34,827 nucleotides of DNA from Sphingorhabdus sp. (GCA_015478735.1 JADMKQ010000039.1:6255-41081); one strand, 5' to 3'; shown: positions 14,266 to 22,721, counted from the stretch's first letter. The notes: generated by a model not told the origin, from the sequence alone. A program made the numbers and translations.

Positions 14266-15654
14266 ATGAAAAAGCCTTTCTTGCAAGCCACCGCTCTGGT
14301 GCTGTCCGTTGCGCTCCTGCCTGCGGCTACTTCGGCTCTTTCGGCTGTTGATGCGAGCACCTATCGCGAGATGGAACAGTTTATGAACGTGTTCGACCGG
14401 GTGCGGACGGAATATGTTGACCAGGTGGATGACACGGATCTTATCAAAGGCGCGATAAACGGTATGTTGGCCAGCCTTGACCCGCATAGCAGTTTTCTGG
14501 ATGCCAAGGACTTTGAAAATCTCCGCACACAGACAGACGGCAATTATGGCGGCCTTGGCCTTTCGGTGACGATGGAAGATGGCGCGGTAAAAGTGATTGC
14601 GCCGTTCAAGGATACACCGGCTGATATGGCGGGCGTGAAGGCAGGCGATTATATCACGCATATCAATGGCAAGCTGATCTATGGCGGTTCGCTGGATGAA
14701 GCGGTTGATGAGATGCGGGGCAAACCCGGCTCGCCGATCAGCATAACCATCGTCCGGCCGGGCCGTGACAAACCGTTTGACGTGTCGATGAAACGCGCGA
14801 TCATCGACCTGAAGCCCGTCACCTGGGAAGTGAAAGACAAGATTGGTGTCATCAGCATCAACAGCTTCTCCAGTGACACCGGTGCCGATGTGCAAGCTGC
14901 GGTTCTGGGCATTGACAAGGCGCTGGGCCAAAAACCCCTGGGATATATTCTGGATATGCGGTCCAACCCTGGCGGATTGCTGGATGAAGCAGTGAATGTT
15001 TCCGACGTTTTCCTTACCCACGGAGAAATCGTGTCGCAGCGCGGGCGCGGTAAATCCGACATTGAACGCTATTTTGCTACGAGCGGCGATGCCACAAACG
15101 GCTTGCCGATCATTGTCCTGATTGATGCCGGTTCCGCTTCGGCTTCGGAAATTGTTGCCGGGGCGTTGCAGGATCATCATCGCGGGCTGGTAATGGGTGA
15201 GCGCAGCTTTGGTAAAGGGTCGGTGCAGACCTTGCTGCCTCTGTCCAACGACTCGGCTTTGCGTCTGACCACGGCGCGCTATTATACACCATCGGGCAAG
15301 TCGGTTCAGGAAGGCGGCATCAAGCCGGATATTCTGGTCCCGCAACTATCCGACCCCGATTACAAAACCCGTCCGCGCTTCCGCGAATCCGATCTGCGTA
15401 GGCATCTTATCAATGAAGTGGGTCTGGAAGATGAAGTGCTGGAAGAGGATCTTAAAGATGATCCGCGCTTCAAGGCCACTGCGGAAGAACTGAAAGAACA
15501 GGGTATTGAGGATTTCCAGCTACATTATGCTTTGCAAACCCTTTCGCGGCTTGGGCCAGAAGGTCTTAAGGCTGCCATGAACAAGGCAGCTGAGAAGACA
15601 GCAGCAAAAGCAGTGAAGAAATCGGCCAAACCGGCTACCGCTGCGAAAAACTAG
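14266..15654 (+). CDS. ctpA: C-terminal processing serine peptidase (S41 family)
   Basis: Periplasmic Ser-Lys protease of the CtpA/Prc family. From the ATG at 14266 it has 462 residues: a signal peptide (about 1-27), the N-terminal YVDQVDDTDLIKGAINGM region with SLDPHSSFLD, a PDZ domain (about 90-175, GGLGLSVTMEDG), and the S41 catalytic core. Nucleophile Ser292 in GSASASEI and base Lys317 in FGKGSVQ are 25 residues apart, as in E. coli Prc. RSNPGGLLDEA is also conserved. The C-terminus is an Ala/Lys-rich tail (KTAAKAVKKSAKPATAAKN). I prefer 14266 over the ORF-track ATG at 14257 because AGGA stands 8 nt before it. It follows the EnvC-like gene, as in many proteobacteria. Confidence 0.95.
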   Translation: MKKPFLQATALVLSVALLPAATSALSAVDASTYREMEQFMNVFDRVRTEYVDQVDDTDLIKGAINGMLASLDPHSSFLDAKDFENLRTQTDGNYGGLGLSVTMEDGAVKVIAPFKDTPADMAGVKAGDYITHINGKLIYGGSLDEAVDEMRGKPGSPISITIVRPGRDKPFDVSMKRAIIDLKPVTWEVKDKIGVISINSFSSDTGADVQAAVLGIDKALGQKPLGYILDMRSNPGGLLDEAVNVSDVFLTHGEIVSQRGRGKSDIERYFATSGDATNGLPIIVLIDAGSASASEIVAGALQDHHRGLVMGERSFGKGSVQTLLPLSNDSALRLTTARYYTPSGKSVQEGGIKPDILVPQLSDPDYKTRPRFRESDLRRHLINEVGLEDEVLEEDLKDDPRFKATAEELKEQGIEDFQLHYALQTLSRLGPEGLKAAMNKAAEKTAAKAVKKSAKPATAAKN

Positions 15655-15667
15655 GAGCTTTCCCGAT

Positions 15668-16153
15668 ATGGCTCCTTCTTACGCGGCACTTCGGCTGTCC
15701 ATTGCTATCCCGTCGGCGCTGATTGGCGGCGCGTTGATTAGCCAATATGTGTTTGGCCTTTATCCGTGCGAAATGTGCATGTGGCAGCGCTGGCCGCATT
15801 ATGGCGCTATTTTCCTCGGAGTAGCAGCCACGGCACTGCACCCGCGGCCTTTGTCGAAATATCTGGTCTTAGCCGCTGCACTGGCGATATTGACAAGCGG
15901 TTTGATCGGCGGTTTTCATGCCGGTGTAGAATATGGCTGGTGGGAAGGGATAACATCCTGCGCGTCTAATATTGCGGCGGGGGACGATTTGCTCGGCTCG
16001 ATCATGAACGCGCCGCTGGTGCGCTGTGACGTCGCGCCGTGGTCACTTTTCGGCATATCGCTGGCCGGGTATAATTTTCTCTTGTCAGTTGGCGGAGCGA
16101 TGATCATCTTAGGTTTATTGGCCGTGGGCCGAAAGGATGCGAAAAATGGCTGA
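15668..16153 (+). CDS. dsbB: Disulfide bond formation protein DsbB
   Basis: 161-residue inner-membrane quinone reductase that reoxidises DsbA. Four membrane segments are visible. The first redox pair is in LYPCEMCMWQRWPHY (CxxC with the adjacent QRW signature) and the second is Cys in ITSCAS and VRCDVAPW, in the second periplasmic loop. All four functional cysteines are present. AGGAG stands 10 nt before the start. Its stop overlaps the coq7 start by 8 nt, so both are likely translated from one mRNA. DsbB needs ubiquinone, and the next gene makes ubiquinone. Confidence 0.93.
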   Translation: MAPSYAALRLSIAIPSALIGGALISQYVFGLYPCEMCMWQRWPHYGAIFLGVAATALHPRPLSKYLVLAAALAILTSGLIGGFHAGVEYGWWEGITSCASNIAAGDDLLGSIMNAPLVRCDVAPWSLFGISLAGYNFLLSVGGAMIILGLLAVGRKDAKNG

Positions 16154-16697
16154 TAGCCAGAGCAAAGCTACCCTGGGTAACGTAAAGCCGGATATCGGTT
16201 CGATGATCCGTGTCAATCAGGCCGGTGAATATGGCGCCGCGCAAATCTACAAGGGCCAGCTTGCCGTCATGGGTGAAGATGCGCCCGATAGCAGCGCGAT
16301 CCACCGCATGGCGGAGCAGGAGCAGCGGCATCTGGATGCGTTTGACCGCATGATTGTCGAGCGCAATGTCCGTCCTACGGCACTGCAACCTTTTTGGAGA
16401 GTGGCTGGCTATGCGCTGGGCGCTGGCACAGCAATCATGGGGCCGCGCGCGGCTATGGCCTGCACCGCGGCTGTCGAGACAGAAATTGACCTGCATTATC
16501 AAGAGCAGATGGAACAGCTTGCAGATGCAGGCGAACCCGAATTGCTTGGCAAGATTACCGAGTTTCGGGAAGAAGAGCTGGAACATAAGCAGACAGCGAT
16601 TGACTCCGGCGCAGAAGAGACGTTTGGCTATCCGGTGTTGAGCGGGGTCATAAGGCTGGGCTGTAAGCTGGCAATAGGACTTTCAAAACGGATTTAG
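16146..16697 (+). CDS. coq7: Demethoxyubiquinone hydroxylase Coq7
   Basis: Di-iron carboxylate monooxygenase that hydroxylates demethoxyubiquinone in aerobic ubiquinone synthesis. From ATG 16146 it has 183 residues. Ferritin-like iron ligands are visible as NQAGEYGA, EQEQRHLDAFD (ExxxH type), AVETEIDLHY and FREEELEHKQTA. The ORF-track start at 16137 sits right on the AAGGA site; ATG 16146 has that site 8 nt upstream, so I chose it. It overlaps dsbB by 8 nt (ATGGCTGA). ubiG at 24060 acts in the same pathway. Confidence 0.95.
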   Translation: MADSQSKATLGNVKPDIGSMIRVNQAGEYGAAQIYKGQLAVMGEDAPDSSAIHRMAEQEQRHLDAFDRMIVERNVRPTALQPFWRVAGYALGAGTAIMGPRAAMACTAAVETEIDLHYQEQMEQLADAGEPELLGKITEFREEELEHKQTAIDSGAEETFGYPVLSGVIRLGCKLAIGLSKRI

Positions 16698-16724
16698 CCC
16701 CTGGGTTACATGGTTCAGCCCGTG

Positions 16725-16745
16725 CCGCCGGGGCTTCAGCGGCGG
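16725..16745 (+). terminator. Possible terminator after coq7
   Basis: CCGCCG (16725-16730) and CGGCGG (16740-16745) form a 6-bp GC stem with a 9-nt loop, followed by TTCATTCGGGTT, a poor U-tract. It sits between coq7 and the secreted-protein gene at 16775. Confidence 0.4.
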
Positions 16746-16774
16746 TTCATTCGGGTTATGGCAAAGGATAATAT

Positions 16775-17449
16775 ATGAAAAAGACAGCTTTTCTTTCCAC
16801 AGGTTTGCTTTTCGCAAGTGCTATGCTGGCCAGCCCCGCGCTTGCGCAGGATGAACCCGGTGACCGGGTCAACCAGCTGATCGTCTATGGCGATGATCCT
16901 TGCCCGCAAAGCGCGGAAGGGGAAATTGTTGTCTGTGCGCGAAAGGACGAGTCCGAACGTTATCGCATCCCCGAAACACTCCGCGGAGCCGAACTTGGCG
17001 ATGCCAAGAACCAGGCATGGTCTGAACGCGTCCGGTCTTATGAATATGTCGGCAAAAACGGAACCCAAAGCTGTTCGCCGGTTGGCGCTGGCGGCTTTAC
17101 CGGCTGTACGCAGCAACTGTTGACCCAGGCTTATGCCGAACGGGGCCAGGACGATACAGTCAACTGGGGACAGTTGATCGAGGAAGAGCGTCAGAAACGG
17201 CTTTCGAGCATCGACGAACAGGCCGAAGAGGTGGAAGAGCGTCTCCGCGAAATCGAAGCCCAGCGTGAAGCTCGCGAAGTCGGTGCAGCGGAAGCGCGCG
17301 CTCGTCTGGAAGCGCAGGATGCAGAAGCCGCTGCAGACGCAAAGGCAAAGGAACGGGCCGGTAATGCACTAGCCGTTCCGCCGGGCGCTGATGAACGCGC
17401 ACCCGAAACAGACGCAGAAGAGGCTCCCGAAGATTCCGGCGACGAATGA
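16775..17449 (+). CDS. Secreted four-cysteine coiled-coil protein, function unknown
   Basis: 224 residues. The signal peptide MKKTAFLSTGLLFASAMLAS is followed by a likely cleavage after ALA (residue 24). A compact region (about 25-115) holds YGDDPCPQSAEGEIVVCAR, then ERYRIPETLRG and two further cysteines (QSCSP, TGCTQ): C43, C54, C100 and C111, enough for two disulfides. Next comes a charged coiled coil (about 135-200, EEVEERLREIEAQREAREV) and an acidic tail ending EDSGDE. The DDPCP...EIVVCAR...YRIP module looks like a secreted family I associate with sphingomonads, but I know no function. AAGGA 7 nt upstream supports the start. dsbB, which drives periplasmic disulfide formation, is two genes upstream. 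It may have its own transcript because a possible terminator precedes it. Confidence 0.8.
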   Translation: MKKTAFLSTGLLFASAMLASPALAQDEPGDRVNQLIVYGDDPCPQSAEGEIVVCARKDESERYRIPETLRGAELGDAKNQAWSERVRSYEYVGKNGTQSCSPVGAGGFTGCTQQLLTQAYAERGQDDTVNWGQLIEEERQKRLSSIDEQAEEVEERLREIEAQREAREVGAAEARARLEAQDAEAAADAKAKERAGNALAVPPGADERAPETDAEEAPEDSGDE

Positions 17450-17455
17450 TCCCTA

Positions 17456-17486
17456 CCGCCGCTTGATATAGAGAATTATCAGGCGG
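17456..17486. terminator. Possible bidirectional terminator between convergent genes
   Basis: CCGCC (17456-17460) pairs with GGCGG (17482-17486), and inside it CTTGATA faces TATCA, giving an imperfect hairpin in the 58-nt gap between two convergent genes. There is no strong T-tract on either side. Confidence 0.3.
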
Positions 17487-17507
17487 CAGTAATCTCGTTT
17501 GACGGGT

Positions 17508-19274
17508 TTATTTTTGCGCTTCGATCCAGCGGGTGACTTGCGCGTCCAGCATGTCAAGCGGCACCGCGCCTTGACCCAGCACAACATCATGAAATTCGCG
17601 CAGGTCAAAATTGTCGCCAAGTGCTGTGGTGGCCTTTTCGCGTAGTTCGCGGATTTTCAGTTCACCCATTTTATAGGCAAGCGCCTGTCCGGGCCAACTG
17701 ATATAGCGGTTCACTTCCGCTTCGATATTGGCTTCGCTCAGCGCCGTGTTGTCTGTCATGAAATCAATCGCGCGCTGCTTGCTCCATCCTTTTGAATGGA
17801 TGCCGGTATCGACCACCAGCCGCGCTGCGCGCCACATTTCGTAGGACAAACGGCCCATATCCTTTGCGGGCGTGTCATAAAGGCCCATCTCAATACCCAA
17901 ACGTTCGGAATACAGACCCCAGCCTTCGACAAAGGCAGTGAAAAACGCGCCGTGTTTGCGAAAGTCCGGCATGTCCAGTTCCTGTTGCAGCGCGATTTGC
18001 TGGTGATGGCCAGGCACCGCTTCATGGACACTGAGCGCAGGGATTTCCCAGAAGGGCCGCTGGTCGAGCTTGGACGTGTTGACATAATAGAAGCCGGCAA
18101 TACCGACTTCGGGTGATCCGGGATTATAATAAGCTGTCGTCGTGCCTTCTGCCGTTTCCGCCGGAATCTCTTTGATGCCATAGGGCAGGCGGGCCAGCTT
18201 CCCGATGACCGAAGGCATTTTGCCGTCAATCATTTTGTTCACACGCGCGACTTTTTCCATCAGTTCTTCGGGCGTTTTCGCGTAATATTTGGGGTTGGTT
18301 CGCAGTTCCTGGATAAACGCTTCCCGCGTATCGAACCCGGCCTGTTTCGAAACTTCCACCATTTCGGCGCGGATGCGAGCGACTTCGGACAGGCCGATAT
18401 TGTGAATCTCGGCCGCCGTTTTGTCGGTAGTCGTCATCTGCCGGACGCGGAATTCGTAATATTCCGCACCGCCGGGCTGCGCAGATATACCCGGTTCCTT
18501 GGCACAATTGGGCGCATATTTGCTATTATACCAATCGAGATGCTGTTTCAGCGCGGGTTCGATCACCGTGCTGATGGCGTTGCTGGCACTGGCCGCCAGA
18601 GCGTCAAAAGTTTTCTGGTCAATCGTTTCGGGTTTGTTGCGGGTGAACGGTTCGTAAAAGCGCGTCTCCTTCGGGTCTTCCTTGATCAGGCCGGAAATAG
18701 TTTTCTCGTAACCTACCAGCGCCGCGCAGGGCTGGACATAGCCGCCCTTCAGCGCCTGATTGGCGACCGCAATAGATTGCTGATGGACAGCGCCGTATTT
18801 TTTCAGGCGATTGACATAGGTCTGATAATCCGCCGCCGTGCGAAAAGGCATGCCGTTCTGCATACCGGCAAAGTTTTGATGCCAACTGCTGTAACTGGTA
18901 AAATTGATTGTCCGCTGGCCATAGCTGTTCGCCTCTACCTGTTCGGAAAGGGTTCGGCGCAGGATGCCGTAATTGGTTTTGTCCTCTTCGGAGAGGCTGC
19001 TCTGGTCAATTTGATCGAGCTGAGCCAGCCATTTTTTGGCCATCTCAACCCGCTTGTCTTCGGCTTCCAGACTGTAATCGGTGACTCGTCCGGCTGGATC
19101 ACTGACGCCCAGTGACGAGGCAAATTCAGGATTTTGGTCCAGCACATAGGCCCAGTAAGAGTCGATAATCTGGTGTAATTGCGCTGATTTTCCATCTTCA
19201 TTCGCGGCCTGGAGTGGCGCGCTGATCGCCAGTGCTGTCAGTGAAATCAATTTTAGAAAATGTTTCCGGCGCAT
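17508..19274 (-). CDS. DUF885 family putative metallopeptidase, secreted
   Basis: 588 residues from ATG 19274: a signal peptide (RRKHFLKLISLTALAISAPLQA), then a largely helical DUF885 body. The catalytic-looking zinc site is HEAVPGHHQQIALQQE, near residues 415-430, an expanded HExxH-like motif. EGWGLYSERLG follows with a likely third ligand. The C-terminal region DNFDLREFHDVVLGQGAVPL is conserved in the family. DUF885 proteins are generally treated as uncharacterised peptidases exported to the periplasm; the substrate is unknown. I chose ATG 19274 because AGGAG lies 6 nt before it. The ORF-track start at 19289 is a TTG overlapping that site. A perfect 9-bp inverted repeat (19289-19316) lies just upstream. 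Confidence 0.88.
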   Translation of the reverse strand: MRRKHFLKLISLTALAISAPLQAANEDGKSAQLHQIIDSYWAYVLDQNPEFASSLGVSDPAGRVTDYSLEAEDKRVEMAKKWLAQLDQIDQSSLSEEDKTNYGILRRTLSEQVEANSYGQRTINFTSYSSWHQNFAGMQNGMPFRTAADYQTYVNRLKKYGAVHQQSIAVANQALKGGYVQPCAALVGYEKTISGLIKEDPKETRFYEPFTRNKPETIDQKTFDALAASASNAISTVIEPALKQHLDWYNSKYAPNCAKEPGISAQPGGAEYYEFRVRQMTTTDKTAAEIHNIGLSEVARIRAEMVEVSKQAGFDTREAFIQELRTNPKYYAKTPEELMEKVARVNKMIDGKMPSVIGKLARLPYGIKEIPAETAEGTTTAYYNPGSPEVGIAGFYYVNTSKLDQRPFWEIPALSVHEAVPGHHQQIALQQELDMPDFRKHGAFFTAFVEGWGLYSERLGIEMGLYDTPAKDMGRLSYEMWRAARLVVDTGIHSKGWSKQRAIDFMTDNTALSEANIEAEVNRYISWPGQALAYKMGELKIRELREKATTALGDNFDLREFHDVVLGQGAVPLDMLDAQVTRWIEAQK

Positions 19275-19288
19275 CTTGCTCTCCTGCA

Positions 19289-19316
19289 AATAATATCAGC
19301 TGCAACCGATATTATT
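19289..19316. promoter_or_regulatory. 9-bp inverted repeat just upstream of the DUF885 gene
   Basis: AATAATATC (19289-19297) and GATATTATT (19308-19316) are exact reverse complements with a 10-nt spacer, so half-sites are centred 19 bp apart. It ends 14 nt before the start codon, next to the AGGAG site. Geometry suits a dimeric repressor operator or an mRNA hairpin near the ribosome site. Confidence 0.4.
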
Positions 19317-19367
19317 CAGCCGTTCAAGTCAAGTATGATGATATTCGGAAAGGAAAAGTTAGGGGGC

Positions 19368-20924
19368 TCAGATCAGCTTTGTCCGCAATTCCCCGGCAAG
19401 GGCAACGGGAATATCATTGATCCTAAGCGGTGTGGTAACTGATCCGCCCGCAATCCCCACTATAATGGTGGCAAGGCCAAGCGGATGGTCGAGCGGCGAT
19501 TGGCTAATATCGACGCTCTGAATTTTGCGGATCGGCAAAATCGTCAGTTTTCGTCTCCACCAGCCCTGATGGACATAAAGCTGTGTGGCGCTCAACGCAT
19601 AAAGGTGATGGCGCCAGTTAAGATACTTGACGGCAATGACCGGGATAGCCAGCAAACTGAGCCCGTAGATTACTGGGTTAAGCAGCATCCCGTTGGCAAT
19701 ACTAACCGCCAAAATCACGACGACCCAGATGATCGCATCGCGCCACCATAATGCCGAATGCACATGATGAAATTGCAGATCACCGGTCACACCTGCAATC
19801 CCCGTCTCGACCAGTATCGGATCAATCTCGTCCATTTGCGCGCATGGTGCAACACTATGGTCGCGCTCTCCGCTGCCATCGCTGGCGAGGGACTGGAACT
19901 TCAAATGGTGCCAGCCAAAGCGGCTGCGGATGGGTCCGGTTTGAATAATGACAGCCTGCACCCGGTGGATTGGCATAACCATATCGGTCAGCGTAAACAG
20001 GCCGCGCCGCCGCCGGAACCCCGGTCTGCCTGTATCAACGCGGTCAAGGCGAAAGCCATATTCGCGGATGAAAGTGCGGATGATACCGCCAACCATTCCC
20101 ACCACAATGATCGAGAAAAGCATCCCGATAAGCCAGATAAAACGCGTCGTAGCGCTTAGCGTGTATATGATGGCCTGATCTTCAAATTCATCGGCCCAAT
20201 CCCACAGGCTGAACATCTTTTCGGGGATCAGAAAATCCAGATTCTGGGTAACCGCGCCCATGATGGCGAGCAGGATGAAAGAGAAGTTGAACAGACTGGC
20301 AATGAATATCCGCCGGTTGTCCATGGCAAAGAGTGGCGCGCGTTCTTCCCCTTCCGGCTGCTCGTCTCCGTGATCTGAATCGGCAACATCTGCAGCTTCA
20401 GCGGTAATTCCCGACTTATAGTCCCGCAGCCTGTCGCGAAGCGCACGGGCATCGGTCAGCAAAAGCGCATCCAGCTTGCCATCCTCGCCCACCGAGGCTC
20501 CTGTTTCCAGCTTTACCGTGGCGAGCCCCAATATCCGGCTGATCAACTTCTGTTCCAGGCTGACATCCTGTATCCGGTCATAGGGGATCGACCGGTTATT
20601 GCGGTTGAGCAGGCCGCTTTTAATGCGGATTTCCTTTGCTCCAACCTGATAGGTAAAGCGCCACCAGATCAGTGACATGACACCAATGATGAAGCCGGAG
20701 AAGAGAAAAGCCGCCAGCAGAGTATAGACAATATTCCGGTCAAAAACGCTGAAATATAAAACAGCAATGGCAATCAGGTTCTGACCAATAGCCGAAACGG
20801 ATTTCATGATGATGCTGAGCGGATGAAGATGGCGGAACCCGTTGTCAGCCGCCATAGACGAAGCGATTGGTTCTGGGTCTATTGCTGTATGCGCCGGTGA
20901 TTTGGGGGGAGGGGCATCATTCAT
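19368..20924 (-). CDS. Bacterial PH domain membrane protein, large (YdbT-like)
   Basis: 518 residues with repeated bPH2 modules and several membrane segments. An N-terminal pair of helices (about 45-90) precedes the first bPH2 (WRFTYQVGAKEIRIKSGLLN then RSIPYDRIQDVSLEQKLISR). A mid-protein helix pair (about 205-290) precedes a second bPH2 (YGFRLDRVDTGRPGFRRRRG then VMPIHRVQAVIIQ). A third helix pair (about 390-430) precedes a third (LYALSATQLYVHQGWWRRKL then ILPIRKIQSVDISQSPL). It starts 4 nt before the end of the 177-residue PH protein gene (ATGA overlap), so the two are coupled. This mirrors the Bacillus YdbS-YdbT pair, linked to resistance to a membrane-active antimicrobial. A membrane-stress role here is inference. 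Confidence 0.85.
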   Translation of the reverse strand: MNDAPPPKSPAHTAIDPEPIASSMAADNGFRHLHPLSIIMKSVSAIGQNLIAIAVLYFSVFDRNIVYTLLAAFLFSGFIIGVMSLIWWRFTYQVGAKEIRIKSGLLNRNNRSIPYDRIQDVSLEQKLISRILGLATVKLETGASVGEDGKLDALLLTDARALRDRLRDYKSGITAEAADVADSDHGDEQPEGEERAPLFAMDNRRIFIASLFNFSFILLAIMGAVTQNLDFLIPEKMFSLWDWADEFEDQAIIYTLSATTRFIWLIGMLFSIIVVGMVGGIIRTFIREYGFRLDRVDTGRPGFRRRRGLFTLTDMVMPIHRVQAVIIQTGPIRSRFGWHHLKFQSLASDGSGERDHSVAPCAQMDEIDPILVETGIAGVTGDLQFHHVHSALWWRDAIIWVVVILAVSIANGMLLNPVIYGLSLLAIPVIAVKYLNWRHHLYALSATQLYVHQGWWRRKLTILPIRKIQSVDISQSPLDHPLGLATIIVGIAGGSVTTPLRINDIPVALAGELRTKLI

Positions 20925-21454
20925 ATCATGTCTTGACGGATATGATCCTTGATCGTGTCGCGCATGGATTCTGCATCCGAAGGATCAAGGCCGGGCAACG
21001 TGACAATGCTGTTATGCGTGCCCGCCGTGTGGACGATCAGGGTCGATAATCCGAACATCCGTTGGAGCGGCCCCTGTGCCACATCAATATGCTGAATCCG
21101 GTTAAACGGAACGATCGTATCCGTGCGCCAAAGATATCCGCGCAAAATACGAAGTTGCTGGTCCCCCATGTCATAGCCCCAGCGGCGATAGATGCGATCC
21201 GGCAGCAACGTGAAAAGCACAATCGCAATCACCGCCACCGGCCCGGCAACGGCACCTGCTGCCAAGGGTAACTCATTGCGAATGAAAAATTCCGCGACCA
21301 TTGAAGCAATGAACAGAATGGCCGCAATGATTCCGATATTCAGCCGGATGAGGGATTTGTGCGGAGGGTGTAGCGGGGTCAGGCCCTGATTATAGGTCCG
21401 CGCGCTGTCTTGCTCCATCTGGTCAAGCGGGTCGATGATCGTATCGGTCATCAT
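20921..21454 (-). CDS. Bacterial PH domain membrane protein, small (YdbS-like)
   Basis: 177 residues: a hydrophilic N-terminus, two membrane helices (about 37-85, IGIIAAILFIASMVAEFFIR and a second hydrophobic run AAGAVAGPVAVIAIVLFTLL), then one bPH2 domain (RRWGYDMGDQQLRILRGYL, TIVPFNRIQHIDVAQGPL, TLIVHTAGTHNS). The pattern TD.IVPFNRIQHID is the bPH2 hallmark. It overlaps the larger PH gene by 4 nt, forming a two-gene unit. The start has two Met codons in a row; either is possible. Likely a partner of the larger protein in the cell membrane. Confidence 0.85.
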   Translation of the reverse strand: MMTDTIIDPLDQMEQDSARTYNQGLTPLHPPHKSLIRLNIGIIAAILFIASMVAEFFIRNELPLAAGAVAGPVAVIAIVLFTLLPDRIYRRWGYDMGDQQLRILRGYLWRTDTIVPFNRIQHIDVAQGPLQRMFGLSTLIVHTAGTHNSIVTLPGLDPSDAESMRDTIKDHIRQDMI

Positions 21455-21544
21455 TTTACTATGCCGAAGCTGTGTTATTTAGACAAGACAGTTAAGGGAC
21501 GTCTCTAAGAAATTTCGGGTGTAAAGAAAAAGGACACCGCACAC

Positions 21545-21572
21545 CGTCATTCCCGCCTGCGAGGGAATGACG
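21545..21572. repeat. REP-like hairpin CGTCATTCCC / GGGAATGACG
   Basis: Perfect 10-bp arms (21545-21554 and 21563-21572) with an 8-nt loop, in the gap between the nitronate-monooxygenase-like gene and the PH pair. On the minus strand a TTTTTCTTT run follows 13 nt later, so it may also help end the transcript of the gene at 21614. Confidence 0.7.
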
Positions 21573-21613
21573 AGACATGTTTACGCAGCGGCAAATAGCA
21601 AACGAGCCGAACC

Positions 21614-22618
21614 CTATCGCGCCAGCGCCGCTTCCGCTTGCTCAATCAGCGATTTCATAATGTCCGCCACGCTTTCTTCGGCTTTTACCATGCCGACAGA
21701 TTGCCCGGCCATAACCGAACCATTTTCGACATCGCCGTCAATCACTGCCTTGCGGAGCGCACCGGCCCAAAAATGCTCGATCTGCAACTGCGCCTCGCCC
21801 ATTTCAATTTCACCCGCATCCAGTAGTTTTGCGACTTCAAGCTGTTTACGGGTAAATTCTTCGGTCCCCTTGTTTTTCAGGGCGCGGACAGGAATGACCG
21901 GCAGACGCGGATCGACCTGGACGCTGATCACGGCGTCACGGGCATTGCCGCGAATGAAGGCTTTTTTGAAATTGGGGTGGGCAATGGATTCATGGGCGCA
22001 GACAAAGCGGGAGCCAAGCTGGACGCCGCTCGCGCCCATTTCCAGATAGCTGGCAATGGCTTCGCCGCGGCCAATTCCGCCTGCGACAAAAACCGGAATC
22101 TGGTCTGCAATTTCCGGTAATATTTCCTGGGCGAGCACCGATGTGGCCACTGGTCCGATATGGCCGCCCGCTTCCATGCCTTCGATAACAATGCCGTCAA
22201 CGCCTGATTTGATGAATTTCTTTGCCAGCGAGAGGGCAGGCGCGAAACAGATCACCTTCGCGCCGGTTGCTTTTATCGCTTCAAGGCTGCCTTTGGGCGG
22301 CAATCCGCCCGCCAGCACGATATGGCTGACACTATGTTGGCCGCAAACGGCAATCAGTTCCATCAGATCGGGGTGCATGGTGATCAGGTTGACGCCAAAC
22401 GGTTTGGTCGTGCGCTTTTTTGTCTCGGCAATTTCGGTGTCTAGCAGGTCCGGCGTCATCGCACCGCAAGCAATCACACCAAATCCGCCTGCATTGGAAA
22501 TCGCGCTGACCAGATTACGTTCGGAAACCCAGCTCATCGCGCCGCACATGATCGCGGTCTCGCTACCAAGCAGTTCTGTGCCGCGCTGCATCAGGGATGC
22601 GAGTTTCGATTGCGTCAT
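21614..22618 (-). CDS. NAD(P)H-dependent flavin oxidoreductase / nitronate monooxygenase family
   Basis: 334 residues from ATG 22618; a TIM-barrel FMN protein of the 2-nitropropane dioxygenase family. Visible are MCGAMSWVSERNLVSAISNA (FMN-phosphate side), GVNLITMHPDLMELI, VDGIVIEGMEAGGHIGP, and IPVFVAGGIGRGEAIASYLE followed by MGASGVQLGSRF, the classic FMN/substrate loop. Members oxidise alkyl nitronates or reduce quinones, or act as the ER domain partner FabK; sequence alone does not choose. I moved the start from 22651 to 22618 because the first 11 residues (MEGKRLKGKKY) are atypical and derive from a low-complexity region; MTQSKLASLMQRG fits. It lies downstream of lysC on the same strand, across a gap holding a hairpin. 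Confidence 0.88.
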   Translation of the reverse strand: MTQSKLASLMQRGTELLGSETAIMCGAMSWVSERNLVSAISNAGGFGVIACGAMTPDLLDTEIAETKKRTTKPFGVNLITMHPDLMELIAVCGQHSVSHIVLAGGLPPKGSLEAIKATGAKVICFAPALSLAKKFIKSGVDGIVIEGMEAGGHIGPVATSVLAQEILPEIADQIPVFVAGGIGRGEAIASYLEMGASGVQLGSRFVCAHESIAHPNFKKAFIRGNARDAVISVQVDPRLPVIPVRALKNKGTEEFTRKQLEVAKLLDAGEIEMGEAQLQIEHFWAGALRKAVIDGDVENGSVMAGQSVGMVKAEESVADIMKSLIEQAEAALAR

Positions 22619-22694
22619 ATATTTCTTACCTTTTAACCTCTTCCCTTCCAACGAAGGGGCAGGGGCGGGTGATTTCAGGAGCAGTGGCGCCTAA

Positions 22695-22713
22695 CCCTCT
22701 CCCGAAGAGAGGG
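22695..22713 (-). terminator. Hairpin after lysC
   Basis: CCCTCTC (22695-22701) and GAGAGGG (22707-22713) with a 5-nt loop, beginning 8 nt past the lysC stop on the minus strand. It lacks a T-tract, so terminator function is uncertain; a 3'-end stabilising hairpin or a dispersed repeat is possible. Confidence 0.35.
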
Positions 22714-22721
22714 GCTTTCAT

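Noticed and set aside
14227-15345. 372-codon minus-strand ORF over ctpA
   Set aside because: Shadow of ctpA, whose Ser/Lys catalytic residues are in place.
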